A stretch of DNA of 64,000 nucleotides from Cyanodermella asteris (taxonomy: Eukaryota; Ascomycota; Lecanoromycetes; Ostropales; Stictidaceae). Each line of letters starts with the position of its first letter. Positions within the stretch are counted from its first letter, which is position 1. The position numbers and the translations under genes are program-made. The stretch spans positions 2,363,077 to 2,427,076 of the forward strand of contig UYJD01000002.1 of the NCBI GenBank assembly GCA_900618795.1, written 5' to 3'. Under the pieces are notes generated by a model. The model did no database searches. It saw only the letters and a list, made by a program, of their open reading frames with translations, and was not told where the DNA came from. Shown piece after piece: positions 45,150 to 54,596 of this stretch.

Positions 45150-45672
45150 ATGTCCGATCTCAACTCCTCCCAACCCCGCGACCTCTCCGCCTCAGACCTC
45201 ACCCTCCCCTCCAGTTCCTCCGCTTACCACCCGTCCACGACCCCCTCGCCCCCCTCCGGATCCTCGGACCCGGACGCCAACCCCGTGATCCTCTACCAGC
45301 CACCCACATACTGGAGCTTGCTCCGCGGCGCGGCGATCAATCTACTACTCCCGTTCGTGAACGGCTTGATGCTGGGGTTCGGAGAGCTTTTCGCGCACGA
45401 GGCGGCTTTTCGGCTGGGGTGGAGTCAGACAAAGGTACGTTGCAGAACAAGTCATACCAAGAGGGAAACGAGAAGAGGAAATTACGGGGAGACAGAACGT
45501 GGGGTTCGACGGGATGGGATTGGATTTGATTGGAAAGAAGCTGACTTTTATGAATTAGGTGTTTCCGTTTGGGAGTTCGGGACATCCGGTTGGGCCAGGA
45601 GTGGAGGTTAGGGAGGACTTGTCGAGACGTAGGATGGAGGCGCAACTCGAGGACTTGGCGAGCCTGGAATAG
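45150..45672 (+). CDS. mim1: Mitochondrial outer-membrane insertion factor Mim1 (Tom13)
   Basis: Exons 45150-45434 and 45559-45672 flank a 124-nt intron (GTACGT donor, CTGAC branch, TTAG acceptor, phase 0); the product has 132 residues. The N-terminal 45 residues are Ser/Pro-rich and cytosolic. The conserved core (about 50-95: YWSLLRGAAINLLLPFVNG then LMLGFGELFAHEAAFRLGW) contains the single membrane helix with GxxxG at Gly72-Gly76, known in yeast to drive Mim1 oligomerisation. Exon 2 continues with the typical VFPFGSSGHPVGPGVEVRED tail, which supports the splice. Mim1 inserts alpha-helical proteins into the outer membrane and helps TOM assembly. It converges with OXA1, 286 bp apart. Confidence 0.9.
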
Positions 45673-45958
45673 AATCAGTGTCCTGAGATGAAGCTCAACT
45701 AGCGGATTTGCGACCTTCGTCTACAGCAGTTAAGACACACCCGGGCCGCTATTCGAGATGCGCAGCTCAAAGAGTCCTGAAGATGTGGATTTCGAGTCAC
45801 TCATCGATGAGAGCTGCACAGCGATCTCCGCAACAATCCTCTGGAAAAGAGGCAAATACGTGTACATATACAGGAATGGCAAAATGGCTCAGCCCTAGAG
45901 TACAGAAGATTCCCAACCAATGCAAAATATGCAACCACATCCAGGTCAACTTTCAGCT

Positions 45959-47452
45959 CTAAGCTTTCCTCGCGCGACGCAACCGCAATTGCCTTTCACG
46001 CTCCTTCTGCTCAGCCAGGTCCTCTGCCGCCGCTTTCTTCTTCCTTGCCTCATACGTTTCTGCGCTCTTCAGCTCGGATTTTGTCAGCCGAGCGTGCTTT
46101 TTGTCTCTCGCCGAAGCCATTTCGTTGGCTGTCTTCATTGTGTCTCTGTACTTCTGCTTGAGCGCCGCGAGCCCTGTCACAGGTTTTGGTGTCTCCACCA
46201 CTCTTGCCGTTGTGTCCCGCGTAAGAGTCCCCGCATATGCTTCGGTCTTCGTAGCTTGCGCTGCCGCTCCCCTGACAGGCAGGGGATGTAATTTCAGCGC
46301 ATTTCGGATGGTCTTGTTCTTCAGCAGCCAAGCCTGGGCAGACCCCCAGATAGATGCGGCGAAGAAGCCGATCTGGGTTATTGCGGGAAGCATCGCGGTG
46401 AATAGAAAGGATATGATGGGGATACCGATCCGAATGTATTTCTGCATTGTGCTGTTTGCGCCGGCCTGTTCACCTGCTTCACCACCAGCCTGTACGATGT
46501 TAGTATGATTAAGTGGCTGCGATGTTTCCATGTATTACCTTCATTGTTAGATATATTGTAGCGCTGGTGATGGCCGGCATGAGGAGGTAGGGATCGTAGA
46601 TTGTCAAATCCGTCAACCAGAGAACAGAGCTTGTCTGCAGTTCAGGAAGCGGCAGGCCCCCCAGGCCGCGGGTGAGTCTGAACATGCCGTATCCAAGTGG
46701 CGCCTGCAACAGAATCGGCATGAACATGTCGCGGTATCGGATGTCAGCTCTCTTGAACACGGTCGTGAGCTCCTGCTTGGCCACCATCATCCCTGCCTGG
46801 TCGTCCATCATTTGGGCCGCTCTCATCTTCGCCTGGATGGGCTTCATGATTGGACCTATTGTTGCCATCCGCGCCTGAGTATCGGACGCCTGAAAGTAGA
46901 CGGGAAGGAGGATGATTCGGGTAATGATAACTGATCCTATTACTGCCAGCCACATTGGCGTATCGCCGGCGACTTGAATGTGCTCAATCGTCCATTGCAC
47001 AAATGCAGTCGGACCCCAGCCATAGTCCAAGCCTAGCTCCTTCAAATATCCGACATGGGGCGTGATCTCGGTCAGCAGAGGGCCATCAAGGCTATCGAAT
47101 GAGGTAGCGAGCTCATTCACAGTATCTGTCGGGGTAAGTGTTTGCGCTGCAGCAGGGGTTGCTGGCAGAGACTGCGCAGGCGTCGAAGAAGCGGAAGAAG
47201 CGAAACGAATTGAAGGGTATGTTGCTAATCGGCTAGACCGCTTATTGCGTTGAACAAGGGCGGAGGCTCTGCTGGCGGAAAGAGCTGAATAATTTCGACT
47301 GATGGAGCTCCCGAATCTCTATACTCGCGTTAGTGAAGTCTTGTGACACGCTTTATGATACTGACAGTCGCGAGACCAGCGCCCAAAGGTCTCCCTTTCC
47401 CATTATGCAAAGCAAGCTGCCGCCCAGCTGCTGATATTCGTAGCGACGCCAT
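45959..47452 (-). CDS. oxa1: Mitochondrial inner-membrane insertase Oxa1
   Basis: Three exons, 47366-47452, 46539-47318 and 45959-46489, all phase 0, with introns of 47 nt (GTCAGT, CTAAC, TATAG) and 49 nt (GTAATA, CTAAC, TACAG). The product has 465 residues. The start (MASLRISAAGRQLALHNGKG) and the following Arg/Ser-rich region form a mitochondrial targeting sequence. The YidC/Oxa1/Alb3 domain runs from about 120 to 350: WLAVIGSVIITRIILLPVYF, then MKPIQAKMRAAQ and PLGYGMFRLTRGL, and the last membrane pair around IGIPIISFLFTAMLPA. The C-terminus is a Lys/Arg/Glu-rich, probably coiled tail, as in yeast Oxa1, where it binds mitochondrial ribosomes. Oxa1 inserts mitochondrially encoded subunits such as Cox2. 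Both introns were placed by frame and branch-site match. Confidence 0.92.
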
Positions 47453-47627
47453 GGGTGGGGAGAGCTGTCATTCGAGGTGCAGCTCAAGAGGATGATTTTC
47501 GGATTCCAGATGCACGAGCCGCGCCAAGCACGTCGCGCAACCTTTTGCCTGTCAAGCTTCTTGCTACCAGCTCCGCATCTCGACCTTTGATCGTTCTCCC
47601 AAACCGCCCGAGCTGGGTCATCCAATT
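47453..47627. promoter_or_regulatory. Bidirectional promoter of OXA1 and mitochondrial uL1
   Basis: Only 175 bp separate two divergent start codons. Both products act at the mitochondrial ribosome and inner membrane, so shared control is plausible, but I identified no specific binding site. Confidence 0.6.
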
Positions 47628-48595
47628 ATGTCGTCTTTTCTTACGCCTTTGCTGTCGCGAGTCTCAGCACGGCCACAGGCCGTTTTACCCAACGCCGAGC
47701 GGTCGATACTCCCTTTCCTGGTTCCAGCTTTCGCCGCAACTCGACATGCATCTGGTCTTTCCATTGGCAACAAGGACAAGAAGAAATTGGAAAAGTTGAA
47801 GAAGAGGCGGAAGGTCAGCAAAGTTTATCGCAGAGATGACATCAAGAAGGCCGAGACGTTCTCCTTGCTGGACGCAATGCGGTACCTGAGGGCTTTTGAG
47901 GTTGGGCGTGATATGCGCACCGCCAAATACGAAATCCATGTTTCATTCAAGACGCCGAAGAACAGTCCCGTCGTTCGAGGGCAGATCAAGGTACCATACG
48001 CTGTCGACACGTCGAATCGGATTGCGGTCATCGCACCGCCGGGGTCAGAGGGGGCGAAAGAGGCTCTTGCCGCAGGAGCCGATGTCGTTGGAGAGGAGGA
48101 GCTGATTGAGGATATCAAGAATGGCAAAATCGACTTCCAGCGGCTGTTACTACACCCCGACTCCCAGGACAAGTTGAGGAAGGCCAATGTTGGTAGAATC
48201 CTGGGTCCGAAGGGTATGATGCCGAACCAGAAGACGGGCACAATCACCAAGGACATTGCAGGCGCCATAGGGGAAATGGTCGGCGCGACGGAGTACAGAG
48301 AGCGAGCGGGCATTGTCCGTCTGGCTGTCGGACAGCTTGGCTTCACGCCCGAGCAGCTGGAAAAGAATATCAAGACACTCATGGAGAGAATAAAACAGCA
48401 AGCCTCGCAGATCAACAACAACATTCAAAAGGAGCTTCACGAAGTGGTTTGTCTACCTGGGAAAAGACTGTCTTACGGAACTTTGCTGACACTGCATAGG
48501 TGCTAAGCTCCTCACACGGCCCTGGATTCCCGCTGGACGGCACTTTCGCTTCTTCGAGTTCTCTATCGCCTGCTCAGCTCAGCGTCAAGAACTAA
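47628..48595 (+). CDS. mrpl1: Mitochondrial large ribosomal subunit protein uL1m
   Basis: Exons 47628-48446 and 48500-48595 surround a 53-nt intron (GTTTGT donor, GCTGAC branch, CATAG acceptor, phase 0), giving 304 residues. Without splicing the frame would stop after LSYGTLLTLHRC; with it the end reads EVVLSSSHGPGFPLDGTF, as in other fungal uL1m proteins. The N-terminus (MSSFLTPLLSRVSARPQAVL) is a likely transit peptide, followed by a Lys-rich stretch. The L1 signature is GRILGPKGMMPNQKTGTI (about 192-209). The protein forms the L1 stalk near the ribosomal E site in the mitochondrial matrix. Divergent from OXA1. Confidence 0.9.
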
Positions 48596-48897
48596 GTCGC
48601 TCGTCTGAAATGATGGTGTTTGTGCCTACGTGATCTGAGAATCGTCTCTGTCGCATTTGACAAAACATCTTTTTGTATAATACATGTAGTATACAACCTC
48701 GGTGGAGGTACACCACGTTGGCGATATGAGACTTCTCACTCCCGTTACATCCTGGCCTTCGACAGGCTTCAATGTATATAGACTCCCGTGGGCCCGTCCA
48801 GCTCCCAATTTTCCAGAACTAAATTCTCGCCCTGCGAATGTATCGGCCGTAAAATGTATAGTCCTGCCAATCATTCCCAATACTCCCTCCTTGCGAC

Positions 48898-49318
48898 CTA
48901 ACTGAACCTATCACCCCTTTTTGAACGATACGGCTCCGAAGGCTCATACTTGCTCTTCTCCGGTGGTGCAGGTAGATTCCCAGACACACCTCCATTGCTA
49001 GTAGGCGTATGCCTTGTCGGTGCCGGATCCAAGCTTGCTTCGCCACTCGGACTGGCCGCATGGTCTGCCTGTTTCGAATGCGACGCTTTCGGTGTGTATT
49101 TGCTCATACTTTCTCGCTCCTCCATCTCATGGACCAGTCTTCTGCGGCGGATCTCCTTCTCTTGACGCTCGGCGCGGTCGGCATTGACGGATTTCTTTGC
49201 GTAGTAGTAGCTGCCGGCGCCGGCGACTATGAGGACGCCCCATCCGTACCATGTGCTGCGGATCTGCAGGGCGTTAGTCGAATGCACGGCCGAGGAAGGG
49301 GTTGCTTACTGTGTTCAT
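48898..49318 (-). CDS. Small single-pass membrane protein, DUF4748-like
   Basis: A 9-nt first coding exon (49310-49318, Met-Asn-Thr) joins 48898-49263 over a 46-nt intron (GTAAGC donor, CTAAC branch, TGCAG acceptor), giving 124 residues. Residues 4-27 are one membrane segment with a Trp/Tyr-rich start (STWYGWGVLIVAGAGSYYYA), followed by a basic and charged helix (NADRAERQEKEIRRRRL). After a Ser/Pro-rich linker comes the conserved end KYEPSEPYRSKRGDRFS. This pattern fits the fungal DUF4748 family, whose function is unknown. Its position beside mitochondrial genes and its short N-terminal anchor suggest, but do not show, a mitochondrial location. The tiny first exon could be missed by automatic gene finders. 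Confidence 0.78.
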
Positions 49319-50762
49319 GATGCAAGAGGTATTCTCTGTGTACAACAGCAGCTATCGGAAGGTGGTGGGACGGTCTCGTAGGAGCTTGATGCTTAGGTGT
49401 GTGGTTTAGACTTTCAAGCTCGCACGTCAAGCGTCAGGATGCGGAGCCGCGAAGGAGCCGCATCAAATTCAATTCGACCCGCGCTTCACGCTGTCGTGCT
49501 GATCACAACCTCATTCTACTGTGTCAACATCAACGAGGGCTCGGTCGACGACGGTGGTGGTCCAGCTCGCTCAGCTTTCGTTCATTATAGGGAGGGGTTG
49601 GTTCGTCTACGCTGGTCCCATTTTGGATGGCTCGACTGACACGGTTGAGATAATTCCAAACCTCGTTGCTGAACGCATTGACATCGATTCTTTGTCCAAC
49701 TAGGTACGGAATCGCATGACACATGCAGTTACTTTCAAGCTCGTGAGAAGCACCGATTGGGCATGAAATGGGCATCGATCACGCACCTCAGGCAACACCT
49801 GGCGTTTCCCAGTCAATATACGACTGCGAGAGGCCACAGAACATGGACCTGAACCCGCCGTACTGCATGTCCTTGGGGGGTTTTGCGATGCTTGATGTCA
49901 GGCAAGGCATCAACACTTGATGTCTTGTATCCATCGATATTATGACAACAAAGGCTTCTACCGGAAGATTGGCCGAAGCTCATCTGAAGCAGTTCGATTG
50001 ACCGGCAAGCTTGAACACTAGGTGATCTCGGTTGGCCAGGGCACCTACTCAAAGCAATATCGTTCACTTGCCGCTCCTATCAGGATGCAAGCTTGTGTCT
50101 GGAGAAGTCCAGTTTCTTCCCAATCAAAGTCAAATTTAGATTGACGTCGGAATGTCGCTGGAGACTCGGAGCTTGCATGACATGTCAAATTGCTGGGCTT
50201 ATTTGGCCACTGCGGCCAGGTAGAGCTGGCGAACGATCTTTTGCTTGCCGTCGATTGCTCATCTCGACCGTTCAACGATATCTGTCGTGTGATTCCCTAG
50301 GTTGACCATCCTGATGGGCTATCTGAGAAGGACCTGGAAAGCATTTATTGCACATGGATCAGGTTGCAATGTTTTCCAGAACCATATCGGAGCAACTGCC
50401 TGACATTGATGCTTTTCAGGAGCCCAGAAAGCATCAGCAGCAGTTGGGCACCAGTGTGAGCATCAACTGCTCAAAGAAGTATCACATGTCCCACGGCTTG
50501 CCGGCAGCGCACTCACGCTCTTCGAAAGCGTTCCGCGGATTTATTGCTGTTCTCCTTCCTGCCATGTCTGCCCACACATGCGGGCCCGAGCGTCAAGTAG
50601 CAATATCAAGCATTGTTTACAAGCAGCCAGACACCCGTTTGTTAATCACAAACCACAAACAACAGCGGAAGCTTCGATTGGCCCCTACCGTTGGCTTCGA
50701 CCGTCCTGTTTCCGCAGCTTCTCGCTTGGTACAATTGACATTCCCGTCTAAACACCACTAGG
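49319..50762. other. Intergenic region, 1.4 kb
   Basis: Holds the promoter of the DUF4748-like gene (left) and the leader of the next gene (right). Short open frames occur, but none starts at a convincing ATG with a known motif. Confidence 0.5.
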
Positions 50763-53700
50763 ATGACTGAAGAGAGCGAGCTCACGAGGAATGACGCGAC
50801 TGCACTTCAGGCCTATGTCAGCGACGCACCTGAAAAAATGGACGAGCCGACTGAACCAAATGTGCTTCCCGTACCTCTGCGCACACTTGGGCTGTTAGCT
50901 GTCAATGACGCAGTAAACAACGCAGATGAAGATCTCAAAGAGCAGTTTGAGCTTGTAATTTCCTCCGGAGCTCTCGACAAGTTTCTGTACAAGAAACTCG
51001 CAGTGCCCAAAGCCACCGAGAATTCTCCCCACTGGATGTGGTCGCGCCTGATCGACCATCTACGACAGCCAGCGAGCGGCGACCACACCTACTGGTTCTT
51101 TTGTGAGCATCAATGCTCACCTTATCACGATACCAATTGCTACCACGAAGATCAGACATCCAACCAAATTTACAGCCTGATGGTCACTTTCCTGAAACAA
51201 GAGCAAATGAATGTCTCACCCTTGGAGCACAGCTCGGCAGACATAATCGAAGAATGGAAGGCGCTCCCATCCATACAGTCTAGCAGTTCCAACGCAGCAA
51301 GTCCCGCTGCCATGCAGCCTGTCCTGTCCGATACGTGCTCTCAAACCGTTGGGATACACCTCAGAGGCGGAGCTCCAGAAGCGAACACCTTGGAGGACGC
51401 AATTCATCTAGCCAACGCTATGAGCACAGACATCTTCCACTTCTACGAGAACTTTCACATTCTAATTCTTCAATACGAAGCTACTGTGCACAGTATTTGG
51501 ATGAAGAAGAACCGCAAGCAGAGGCGAAGCTTGCTGCAGCTAGCTGCAAAGAAATGTCCTGACAATCCATGGAATGGCCACAGTCTGCCAGATCAACATC
51601 GGCCAGAATGTCACGCTGGTCTCTGGAATTGCAAGTTAATGCCACGGGGTCCTTTGAGTCTTCCGGCGTTCTGGGTCCCTCATCTCAACGTGGAAGACTT
51701 GTGCGAGGGAACGGACCTGCTGATTCTTCTCAAGAGTCGTGGAAGACACTGCCCCAGCGTGTTCGCGCGTCAGGACCATGATAACTGCTCAATCATTCGG
51801 CGCCAGGGCGAGAAGAAGCGTGAAAAGGCCGTCGGTTTCAGCGACGGTTCCTCCAAACAATGTGCCAACTGTCCGACTTTGCCTTTTCCTGTTTTACCAG
51901 GATTCATCATGCTCTTCGATGGCGCCGAGACTGCCGAACGATATGCAACAATTTATCAGGGTGACGAAATTCCGAATGAGCTGTGTTTCCCTGTGGATGA
52001 AGGACTGGCTGTGCAAAAGATCCACCTCTACACGTATTCCTATCTTCGCAGTATCTGTCTCACGATTCTTGAGTCACTTGATGAACTGTCGACTCCCAGA
52101 GACAACACTCGGGAAAGCATACTGTCGAACGGCAAGGAATTTCTTGAGCAGCCGGAACCCGCCATTCCCGAGCTTCCTGACGCTCTACCATCAATACACA
52201 GAATGTTGCGGATCGCTTCTTACAAGTCTCCCACCGAAATGGACCTGGCTCTAATCGAGAGCCTGGTTTCCTCGCGCACTTCCGAAGCACACGACGATGT
52301 CTGGGCTCTGCGCAGTGATCCGGGCTACTTGCGTGAGGCATTGACGGACGAGATGGCTCATTCCGCGCTGAACATTAGTGGACCTAGCGGTAAACTGTCT
52401 CCTGACGTTAATGATGGCAAAGGCTCAGCTTTCTTCTGGATGACCGTCATCGAGACTGTTGTCAGGAACAGTCACGGTAATGTTGCTTTGTGGACTAGAC
52501 TGCTGGAGCTGATCCAGGACGTCCGTGGTCTGTGGCCCGCAAATGAATCAGTTGCTTTGAAGAGCTTTGATCCACCATTGAAGCTTCTCGATGCATTGTG
52601 CCAGCTCTTTGCCTTCTTGAGAATCATGACGGATCATGCCGCGAAAGAGCTATGTCTAGCTTCGGTATCGTGCTTCAGGAATGCTTGGCGCATCCACAGT
52701 GGCATCGGAAAACACAAATATTGCCCGGCCCTGGATCTACGTGTAAAAGAGCCCGGAGCCGAGCTGGCTGTTCTTTTCCGTCGTATCGGCACCGAGAGCG
52801 CTAATGTTCGCCATGCAGCTGACTGGGTCATGGCTGATTACGCGCAAGGCTTGATGGAGAAGGATCCCGTGTGCTCAAAGCAGGTGACACCACTATTGTC
52901 AAGCCGATTCAACGATTGGGCATTGCTCAACGAGATTGATCGTCAGCTCCGAAGTCTCCACACATGGGCTCAGACTATCCAGAGCAACGTGATTCATCAC
53001 GCAGGTAAAGCTATGGAGAAGTATCTAGCCACGCTTAACGGGTTCCACAAATGTGCTCACCAGGCGGCGAACGTTGTTGCTGAAGCTAACTTCCTTGGCC
53101 ATGATCGATTCAAGTATCCCCTTACAGCTTGTCGGACCCAACATACAGTACAAAGAAGGATACGATCCGAGAAACAACTACGGGAGTTCTGGTTCAATAT
53201 TGATACTTTCAGCATGATCAATTTTGCGCCTCCTGTGCTCCTCTATGGATGTGCGTTCATCGACGGTATTGTACCTCTTTCGACGAAGCCTTGGGATGAA
53301 GTTGATGACGCTTTGTCCGAGACAACGCCCTCTCCTGGCGCCACCGTTGATTTATGGGATCTGGAGTATAGGACTCAGGCTACGATCGACGCAACGCAAA
53401 TGCCCCAAGCTGTCAAGCACAAAAGAAAGGCGTGTTCAGACGAGGATCGACAGCCAGAAATTACGACGCCTGAGACCGAAGACCACGCCGATGAACATCA
53501 GAATGGCCCTCCGTCAGGATCGATCAAGCTGGGAAAGAAAGCGTACCGCACGCTCACTGCCCTTTTCTATTCCGCACAATTCCAGGCGCAACATCCAAAG
53601 GAAATTCACTGGACCGATTTTCTTTATGCGATGGTTGCCGCGGGCTTCAAAGTACAGAAACTGTGGGGCTCAATTTGGCATTTCCAACCTACAGGTCCAG

Positions 53701-53861
53701 GCATGAAGCGCAGCATCCAGTTTCACGATCCGCATCCCTCAATGAAGCTGGGCTTTGTATTGTCGCGTCGCTTCGGACGCCGCCTAAATCGTGCCTACGG
53801 CTGGACGTACGAAACTTTTGCGCGGAAAGAAACGGCAACCCTATCTGCTGTTGACAGCTAG
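50763..53861 (+). CDS. Large fungal protein of unknown function with conserved C-terminal module
   Basis: A single uninterrupted frame of 1032 residues from an ATG. I cannot assign a known function. Visible features are a Cys/His cluster near 108-130 (FCEHQCSPYHDTNCYH), which could bind metal, and a second Cys-rich region about 260-380 (CPDNPWNGH, then RPECHAGLWNC, and QCANCPTLPFP). A long helical middle follows. The C-terminal module (about 919-1025) contains LGKKAYRTLTALF, HWTDFLYAMVAAGFKVQKL, WGSIWHFQP, SIQFHDPHP and GRRLNRAYGWTYETF. I have seen this C-terminal pattern at the ends of other large fungal hypothetical proteins. Its order, a helix with a Gly-rich turn, a WxF strand and an FHxPHP strand, resembles a HicA-like double-stranded-RNA-binding fold, but that is a by-eye inference. 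No signal peptide or membrane segment is evident. Confidence 0.8.
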   Translation: MTEESELTRNDATALQAYVSDAPEKMDEPTEPNVLPVPLRTLGLLAVNDAVNNADEDLKEQFELVISSGALDKFLYKKLAVPKATENSPHWMWSRLIDHLRQPASGDHTYWFFCEHQCSPYHDTNCYHEDQTSNQIYSLMVTFLKQEQMNVSPLEHSSADIIEEWKALPSIQSSSSNAASPAAMQPVLSDTCSQTVGIHLRGGAPEANTLEDAIHLANAMSTDIFHFYENFHILILQYEATVHSIWMKKNRKQRRSLLQLAAKKCPDNPWNGHSLPDQHRPECHAGLWNCKLMPRGPLSLPAFWVPHLNVEDLCEGTDLLILLKSRGRHCPSVFARQDHDNCSIIRRQGEKKREKAVGFSDGSSKQCANCPTLPFPVLPGFIMLFDGAETAERYATIYQGDEIPNELCFPVDEGLAVQKIHLYTYSYLRSICLTILESLDELSTPRDNTRESILSNGKEFLEQPEPAIPELPDALPSIHRMLRIASYKSPTEMDLALIESLVSSRTSEAHDDVWALRSDPGYLREALTDEMAHSALNISGPSGKLSPDVNDGKGSAFFWMTVIETVVRNSHGNVALWTRLLELIQDVRGLWPANESVALKSFDPPLKLLDALCQLFAFLRIMTDHAAKELCLASVSCFRNAWRIHSGIGKHKYCPALDLRVKEPGAELAVLFRRIGTESANVRHAADWVMADYAQGLMEKDPVCSKQVTPLLSSRFNDWALLNEIDRQLRSLHTWAQTIQSNVIHHAGKAMEKYLATLNGFHKCAHQAANVVAEANFLGHDRFKYPLTACRTQHTVQRRIRSEKQLREFWFNIDTFSMINFAPPVLLYGCAFIDGIVPLSTKPWDEVDDALSETTPSPGATVDLWDLEYRTQATIDATQMPQAVKHKRKACSDEDRQPEITTPETEDHADEHQNGPPSGSIKLGKKAYRTLTALFYSAQFQAQHPKEIHWTDFLYAMVAAGFKVQKLWGSIWHFQPTGPGMKRSIQFHDPHPSMKLGFVLSRRFGRRLNRAYGWTYETFARKETATLSAVDS

Positions 53862-54463
53862 AAGTCTAGAGTAACACGGCCATATTCTTGATGTGTTGCA
53901 TCTTACGACACACGGATGGGACTGGACAAGGAAGTCATTGTACGCGCGCGCAGGTCAACGCCGACAGCAGGATGCATCAGGGCGAACTTAGCGTAGCTGC
54001 TCAGCACACCAGGTAGGTTGCTCTTCGTTTCACTTGTGCGATAATGATGTGGAAGTTGCAAGTCTTGTCAGCTCCGTGAGCATGGTGGCATCACGAGGCA
54101 AAACATTCTGTTGGGGAAGTGCGATGGTGGATGTGCGAATAGTGGCAGGCACGGCAGGCGCTGCGCCCGCAACACCAAGAGCTTGCAGCACACCACCCGC
54201 CATTTCGCGTCTCCGACCAATCGTTTGAATTCATAAAATTGATAACTTGCTTCTTTGCTTCCTTAATTGCCTCTTTCAATATTTGGCCCATGTTGTACTT
54301 GTTGTATATGTGCATGAGAGTGTCAAAGCACGGTGCAGTCGATGTTTTTGTATAGCTTCGTGACTTTCATCCCATGTTGCATTGCGGCCCCTGAAACCAG
54401 ACACGGCGTGCGCAGTAAGCTATATATTAAAGGTCGGTGTGCTGTGTTCCCACAGCAAGAAAA
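53862..54463. other. Intergenic region before tRNA gene
   Basis: About 600 bp of non-coding sequence holding the 3' flank of the 1032-residue gene and the upstream flank of the tRNA gene. A TATATATTAA stretch (54420-54430) lies 34-44 bp before the mature tRNA start, a usual position for a TATA-like element of fungal tRNA genes. Confidence 0.5.
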
Positions 54464-54579
54464 GCGGTCGTGGTGTAATGGTAACACGCCTCGATAATGA
54501 TATCTGCCATTTCTGCCATCTAAAGATATACAGCCATCTATTATCGGGGAGAGCCCAGGTTCGATCCCTGGCGACTGCA
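54464..54579 (+). tRNA. tRNA gene with 44-nt intron, isotype uncertain
   Basis: The cloverleaf folds well. The acceptor arm GCGGTCG/CGACTGC has one G-U pair, the D arm is GTGT/ACAC, and the anticodon stem is CCTCG (54489-54493) with CGGGG (54545-54549). The variable loop is AGAGC, the T arm is CCAGG/CCTGG around TTCGATC, and the discriminator is A. The A box TGGTGTAATGG (54471-54481) and B box GGTTCGATCCC (54558-54568) are both good. Splicing after position 37 removes 54500-54543 and leaves the loop ATAATGT, so position 34-36 reads AAT (isoleucine). But A32 and G37 are atypical for that tRNA and the D arm is not isoleucine-like, so the isotype stays open. It may be a functional tRNA with an odd intron or a tRNA damaged in the anticodon loop. 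Confidence 0.72.
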
Positions 54580-54590
54580 AATGCTGCTAC

Positions 54591-54596
54591 TTTTTT
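54591..54596 (+). terminator. RNA polymerase III terminator (T6)
   Basis: A run of six T residues 12 bases after the tRNA discriminator base, the usual Pol III stop signal. Confidence 0.75.
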
